Source: Euptelea pleiosperma
Taxonomy: Eukaryota; Streptophyta; Magnoliopsida; Ranunculales; Eupteleaceae
DNA: 64,000 bases
Reading direction: 5' to 3'
Assembly: GCA_035048495.1 (NCBI GenBank)
Contig: CM068546.1
Span: 11,042,435 to 11,106,434 of the forward strand
Part shown: one piece after another, positions 58,867 through 64,000 of the stretch
Position numbering within the stretch: position 1 is the stretch's first letter
Layout: each line of letters begins with the position of its first letter
Notes under the pieces: model-generated
Seen by the model: the letters and a program-made list of their open reading frames with translations, nothing else
What the model was told of the DNA's origin: nothing
The model's database searches: none
Translations under genes and position numbers: made by a program

Positions 58867-59255
58867 GTGGGAATTTCTATTCTCTGTTAGGACATATTTA
58901 ATGATTTTCTACCTATCCAAGAGAAAAGATCTAATGATTTACTGATTCAAAAAAATAAAAGTAAAGAACAGAAGTTTAATAAACGTATAAGTGCAAAGCT
59001 ACCGTCTTCATTCAATTTCCTTTCCTATCATTTATGACACTAGTTGAGGTTGGCATTTTGTTTCTAGTGAGGTTATATACATGTGCAAATGTATTGTGAG
59101 CCTTGCTCATTTAACCATATGGAAAAAAGTGATGGACATGCTTTTTAGACGAGAAAGGCAAAAGGTGGGGAATAAAGCAGGTTTAGTCCTTTACTTAGAG
59201 GTTTTGGCAGTAATGCTTATTTCTCTATTTAAAGATGGCTAGGGTTAATCTGAAG
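58867..59255 (+). other. Start of LysRS intron 5
   Basis: No repeat or gene recognised. Confidence 0.5.
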
Positions 59256-59701
59256 CATAGTCACAAAATCTCCGATTTTTTGAAAATATCTCCAAAAATC
59301 TCTGATTTTTCGAATCCACAAATCAATCGCCGATTAATCGGCAAAATCTTTGATTAATCGAGAAATTCGGCGATTAATTAGCTATTTTGCCGATTTTGCC
59401 TATTAATCGACTGAGACCCCATTTTTTCCCATTTAGATTTCGATTTTGCCGATTTTGGAATTATGAATGATAAATCATGCTTATGAGTTTTGAGTTATGA
59501 CTTATTATGATGGAATTATAGATGTGCTTTTCATCATATAAATGTGTTTTGTTAAAAACAACATTTCTAACTTGAAATATGCCATGATATATATATATAT
59601 ATATATTTTGCCGATTTCTGCTGATTTTTACCTAATTTATCTGAATTTTCCTGACTTAACCCCTTGTCGATTTATTGGCGAATCCTGACTTTGTGACTAT
59701 G
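59256..59701 (+). mobile_element. AATCG-rich hAT-like MITE, copy 3 (LysRS intron 5)
   Basis: Starts CATAGTCACAAAATC and ends GACTTTGTGACTATG. Exact 8-bp target duplication ATCTGAAG (59248-59255 and 59702-59709). Interior matches copy 2 in order, with dense CGATTAATCG words, and a short (AT)n expansion at 59587-59606. Longest of the three copies (446 bp). Confidence 0.93.
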
Positions 59702-60589
59702 ATCTGAAGCATTGTGAAATGAATTCTTGGAGTTGTTGTACGATATAGTGCCCTGATTGTATTTTGGTTTATGAAGTTGCTTTCAATCATTTTTTTTTTT
59801 TGCTTTATATTGTTATTTTTTATTCCAATTATTTGGGAAAAAAAGTTTATCGTGGTATTGGCGTTCCTTGTTCCTTTTTTCCTTCCATCGTTATCATCAT
59901 TTGATCTGCCGTAGTTTTTTAATTTTGGTGAATATGAGGCGTTAGTTTTGTTCAAGAAATTTATTATGTACTTATGTAAGTAGTGATTGATTTCTCTAGG
60001 GCATTTCCAATAACTGTTTCTAAGGGTTGTCATCTTCTCTTTATCTTGATGTACCATGCATGTTCTCCTGGAGTATTTTGTCCCCCATCTGTAGGTAAGT
60101 TAATCTCCTCCAATTAAAGCCCCAATTGGCAGCTCATTGATATTTGATCGTTTAGGAAGACACATAATTTTGTATGTGAGGATGGTGTTGAATTTATTCT
60201 TTTGGATAATTGACAGGCTTCATATTGGGATATCACTATATTTGATCTATTATAATTTTATGAGTAATCTCGATCTCTTTTCGATTGTCAAATATTTGTA
60301 GCCATCGCCAAAACAAGAAGGTAGTGAGATCAGTTGCATTCATATTTTTGTATCTCCTAAGGAAGATAGATTGGATGGAGAAAAATATGATGTATATGGA
60401 AAATTCTTGTCTGGAGAATCGTAGTTGTTCTGCTATCACTACTACCCCTGTTTCTCACTACAATTGAATCAAAGTTGAAATATTGGAACATATTGTGGCA
60501 ATGCTTGTTTTTGTTACTTCCTTTCAATATTGCAGATATTATTTGCACCCTTGGAGGTGACAACTATTAGTAACTCTTTTTTTCTTTTT

Positions 60590-60720
60590 CTTTTTGTGGG
60601 TAAGTTGGGATCAAACCTGCGTGTTCTCGAGCTCATGCCTAAATTTTTTGTACTTTTTTTTGTGGGAATCCTGGGATCGAACCCAAGACTTCATGGTGTA
60701 CATCTATCGTATACATATCC
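60590..60720 (-). repeat. SINE-like sequence with tRNA B-box words
   Basis: The minus strand contains GGGTTCGATCCCAGGATTCC and, further along, CAGGTTTGATCCCAACTTAC, both resembling the tRNA B-box (GGTTCGANTCC). Suggests a tRNA-derived short repeat or duplicate of one. No A box, target duplication or tail could be fixed. Confidence 0.3.
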
Positions 60721-60847
60721 ATACATATATAAGCATACTTGTGTACACTTCAAATTATTAGTTATTACATGTGTACATACAGATTATTCTAGAGAGAGAC
60801 TGAAGAGGATGGTGTCCATAAAATTAGTGCTAGGTGCCAAAGTGTAG

Positions 60848-61204
60848 ATGCACTTTCGTATTGTTATGCTACTAAGGTGTATGATCAAACTAAATAAAAT
60901 TTTACATAACAATAAGACGGTTACACTTTATGGAGACGAGGATTTTGGGATGGATGAGTGGTCAGACTACGAAAGACAACCAATTACAAGGCAATGTACC
61001 CTTTCAAATGGCCTTGCTCTATTAGGTTTTGTTTCGTATGTTGGAGGAATTGGCATCTTGCGATATACGGTCATGATTTTGATGGTATGGCATCTTGCTG
61101 TATACGGTCATGATATCGGTGGTATGCTAAATATTTATTGGGATCATGATCCGTTCCTCCTTTGGGCTGCTTTTCGAGCTCGAGCCATTAAAAGAAAGAC
61201 TTGA
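60848..61204 (+). other. Unidentified 118-residue open frame
   Basis: The frame includes YGDEDFGMDEWSDYERQPIT and a hydrophobic stretch LSNGLALLGFVSYVGGIGIL that could span a membrane. Its 3' half is a 42-bp near-tandem repeat (GCATCTTGC...TATACGGTCATGAT at about 61051 and 61089), which may be why it stays open. I do not recognise a family. It lies in LysRS intron 5 and could be a retrogene fragment or chance. Confidence 0.25.
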
Positions 61205-62228
61205 ACTGTATCTCGGCTAGGATTAGATCGATCAGTGTATTTAGAGGAGTGAACTCTCGTCAAACTTTCTTTGGAGGCTGATTCTTTGGGGCTCTATAAT
61301 TCTTGTCTTTGGTCCTCTTGTCATTTGTCCCCTCGGGTCGGGTGTATTTTTGATATTCAGTTTGACTTGAATTTGGGACTTGGAATTTTTCTATTGATAT
61401 GGCTGCACACTTTATCTGGCTGCATATATCATCCTTAAGTTTGGCATACTTCTTGACTTGGATGATTAAATATTGAGGTTCTTGGTCCTCTTCATCAAAG
61501 ATTTGTACACTTTCGAGCTAGGATGCAAGATGATCATTATGCAATAGTCATTGTACAGTCGTCTGCATTTTCAATTGATAAAAGGATTCCTCGGAACTGT
61601 ATGGTGAATTTTCGTATGGACTCTTCCTGCTTCTACTTTAGGCTGAATAGATAATCAATGTCTCCTCTCTGCTTTTTGTTGCATTCATATTGAAAAAGGA
61701 AAACGGTTCGAACATCATCAAAGCTTTTCAGAGATTTTATGAAACCAAACCAAAGCGTTGTTGTATAAGTAAGAAGGGAAGTATCGGCACATGACAATGT
61801 TGTTGCCCTCTTAGAAGTCCTTCACCTATTGGAGGTGGAGAAAATGTTTGATTGGGTCAGATGTCCCTTTGAACATAGTGAAATTTGGAACTTGAAGCTT
61901 CCTTGGGGCAATGAGAGCAAGCATGTCAATAGTTTTAGCTCGGTGGGTGACCATCATGGCTGCCATTACCACTTGCTATTTTTGCATAATCTCTCTAACT
62001 TTGTCTTGGTTCATGTGAAGATTCTGTGAGTTAGCTGGTTGGGCAGCTAAGAATTTTGCCTTGTGAGTCCATAGTCAAGATAGGAGATCCTTTTTGGTTT
62101 TGGATAGTCTTTTAAAACTCGTTGGGGCAACTTGAAACTCGGCCGAGTTGACTCGACTCAATTGGATTCGGACTGACTCGACATAAACTCATATTTGTAA
62201 GACTCAATCAAATTGTCTTCTTCTTCTT

Positions 62229-62230
<2 letters not shown>
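61205..62230 (+). other. LysRS intron 5, no gene recognised
   Basis: Short open frames only. GAGTTGACTCGACTC-type words occur at 62140-62190 as at 6690-7200. Confidence 0.45.
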
Positions 62231-62271
<41 letters not shown>

Positions 62272-62280
62272 CACACACAC
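62231..62280. repeat. (CT)n(CA)n microsatellite
   Basis: CT repeat 62231-62268 followed directly by a short CA repeat. Confidence 0.97.
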
Positions 62281-62759
62281 ACTCCCTCTCTTTCGTTGTT
62301 GTTGATGTCTCTATTATTGTTGTATGGTTTTTGAGTTTCAGCTTGTTTGAAGTAGCATTGTTCTAGCCACCACGAGCACAGTCGAAGACAAGTGGTTGAT
62401 GGCCTTGACTGTGCCCTAATGACATAGGATGAAATGTGATGGCTTCCAAATAAAGGCTGAGATTAACAAAAAAAATTAAGAACAATAAAATAATAAATTT
62501 CCATTCTAATCACGTGCAAATAATCAGATTCAAGCAAATAAATTTATTAAAGTTCAAGGCCTTCACACAACCTCACAATATTATACTCGTTGCTTTAACG
62601 ACGAGGTTCTAATGGAAGGTGAAACTTCTAACAAGCTTAGAGAATCAGTTAAGGTTTGAAATATGACTGGAATGGGTAGAAAAGGGTTATAAGGACTTTA
62701 GGGTTTCTAGGGTTTTGAGAAGAATATGGTTTGATTTTTTATAAAAAATTAATAAACAA
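62281..62759 (+). other. LysRS intron 5 sequence, nothing recognised
   Basis: No domain, RNA gene or defined repeat seen. Confidence 0.45.
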
Positions 62760-62868
62760 CTGTGAATAGTAACTGCGAACAATACTATGAACGGTAACGT
62801 GAACAATACAATGAACATTACCGTGAACAATAACGTGAATAGTATCGTGAATAGTACCTTGAATGGTA
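62760..62868. repeat. 12-bp degenerate minisatellite, 9 units
   Basis: Units of the form NNGTGAACAATA or NNGTGAATAGTA in a row (for example 62797, 62809, 62821, 62833, 62845, 62857). One unit is 13 bp. On the minus strand it reads as four-residue repeats of the type TVHxIVHx. Confidence 0.9.
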
Positions 62869-63899
62869 AATGGAAACAAATTTAGGGTTTTAGGGATGGA
62901 TATGATATGGTTGGGTTTTGATGGGTATGGATAATGGGAAATTAAGGTTAGGGTTTGGGGTGTTCGATCAGGGTTTATGGACTGAAAATTGGTCACAAAA
63001 TAAAGAAAACAATGGAGGAAATGAGAAGAAGATGAAGCAAAAGAGATAGAGGAGTGCCTATAGGATTCGCACCTAGTAGCTTGGATTCACACTAAGGAAG
63101 TATGATAACAATCCACAAGAGATTCTCAAAAAGCAAGTCTATATTTCATCATCATGAAAAAGTACATATAATAACTCAAAATAACCTAATCTAATCTCAG
63201 ACATCCCTCTAATCTATGGCCACAAAAAATACAACTTAAACTAAAAAGCAAAATTTCAATTAGATCCATCTTTCTAACCCACATGCATCTTTCTAACGTG
63301 GAGTCTTCATGATGCACATGCATGTGGGGTCTTCAAAATCTTCTTCCTTGTTTTCAACTGGTAGAACCCATGTGATGCTTTGATGTCCACATCACCTAAT
63401 TTCGCTCCGGCAGGCATTTCTCGTCTCTTTGTTCTCCTCGTTCCATCACTAAACCATAACCTTCTCTCACTAAAAGAGAAGAGATCTCCTTTGTTGAAAA
63501 TACGATACGAGGAAAGGATATGATGATATAGGGTCTATACTACTAACAGTACTACATGCCTCCATTGTCAAAGAGAAAGAAGACTTTCTTTGAAAACAAG
63601 GAGTATACTACTTGTACCCTAGCTAGTGGAAGTCTTTACTTGCATTGGGCCCTTCAATTGATAATTGAGGGTTTTTCACTGCTTGGTTGTGATTCTTAGC
63701 CTTAGAATAGTTAATTTAATTATATGCTAGTGATATTAAGTATTTGTGGTAGTATGTTAGATTTGTTTTATACTTTTTATTATCTGTGGTAATTTATCTC
63801 TGATCTCTGTACATCATTTAGGCTAATTATCATCAATCCTACATCTGGGGGACTCTAAAGGGGTTTTTAAGGTGACATCGTTCTACAATTTTCTTTCTG
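62869..63899. other. Presumed LysRS intron 5, no gene recognised
   Basis: No coding domain or repeat with defined ends seen. Confidence 0.4.
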
Positions 63900-63919
63900 T
63901 TTTTTCTATAGAAGATCGT

Positions 63920-64000
63920 CAGTAGAGAAGATTTATGGATATCCAATTCCTCCTAAAATGGGAGCGTTTGCTTGGACAATTGTCTTGTATAAGATAGTAA
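63920..64000 (+). mobile_element. L1-like LINE fragment, cut by window edge
   Basis: Plus-strand translation gives YGYPIPPKMGAFAWTIVLYK, matching the P-x-K-x-x-F-x-W-T segment before the zinc-binding module of plant LINEs (compare [15 protein letters not shown] at 52060-52110). It continues past base 64000. Confidence 0.6.

Overview
The window is nuclear DNA from a flowering plant with a large, repeat-rich genome. The evidence is a multi-exon nuclear gene for an organellar aminoacyl-tRNA synthetase with very long introns, an intronless AP2/ERF transcription factor, and dense plant-type transposable elements: Ty1/copia, Ty3/gypsy, L1-like and RTE-like LINEs, hAT-like and Mutator-like MITEs. 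I cannot name the species from sequence alone.

Layout. 1-2.4 kb: an L1-like LINE on the minus strand, running off the left edge and carrying its own MITE. 3.2-10.9 kb: several short inverted-repeat elements, some with clear target-site duplications (TSDs), and a 361-bp tandem duplication. 13.2-14.5 kb: an ERF/DREB gene. 16-17.6 kb: a decayed gypsy gag. 19.5-24.2 kb: a nest of inverted-repeat elements around a 1.87-kb solo LTR. 24.4 kb to the right edge: a gene for the plastid/mitochondrial lysyl-tRNA synthetase (OVA5-type). Five exons (729 nt, 243 codons) are spread over 34.5 kb, and the rest of the gene lies beyond the window.

The synthetase introns hold most of the mobile DNA. Intron 1 (9.5 kb) has a complete sense-oriented copia element and a LINE with an inverted 5' part. 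Intron 2 (12.5 kb) has a complete antisense copia element with nearly identical LTRs, a truncated sense copia element and a LINE fragment. Intron 3 (8.4 kb) has an RTE-type LINE interrupted by an L1-like LINE, itself interrupted by palindromic MITEs, plus a deleted hAT element. Intron 4 (3.3 kb) has a proline-tRNA-like sequence inside an inverted-repeat-like element and a young LINE. Splice sites and reading phase remain consistent across all five exons, so the host gene looks functional despite the load.

Only two host genes are convincing. No CRISPR array, operon, biosynthetic cluster or new molecular machine is visible. The most novel material is the structure of the transposable elements: an AATCG-rich MITE family with three precisely bounded copies, a palindromic GAGTAAAAC family, nested insertions with readable TSDs, and a twin-priming-like LINE inversion.
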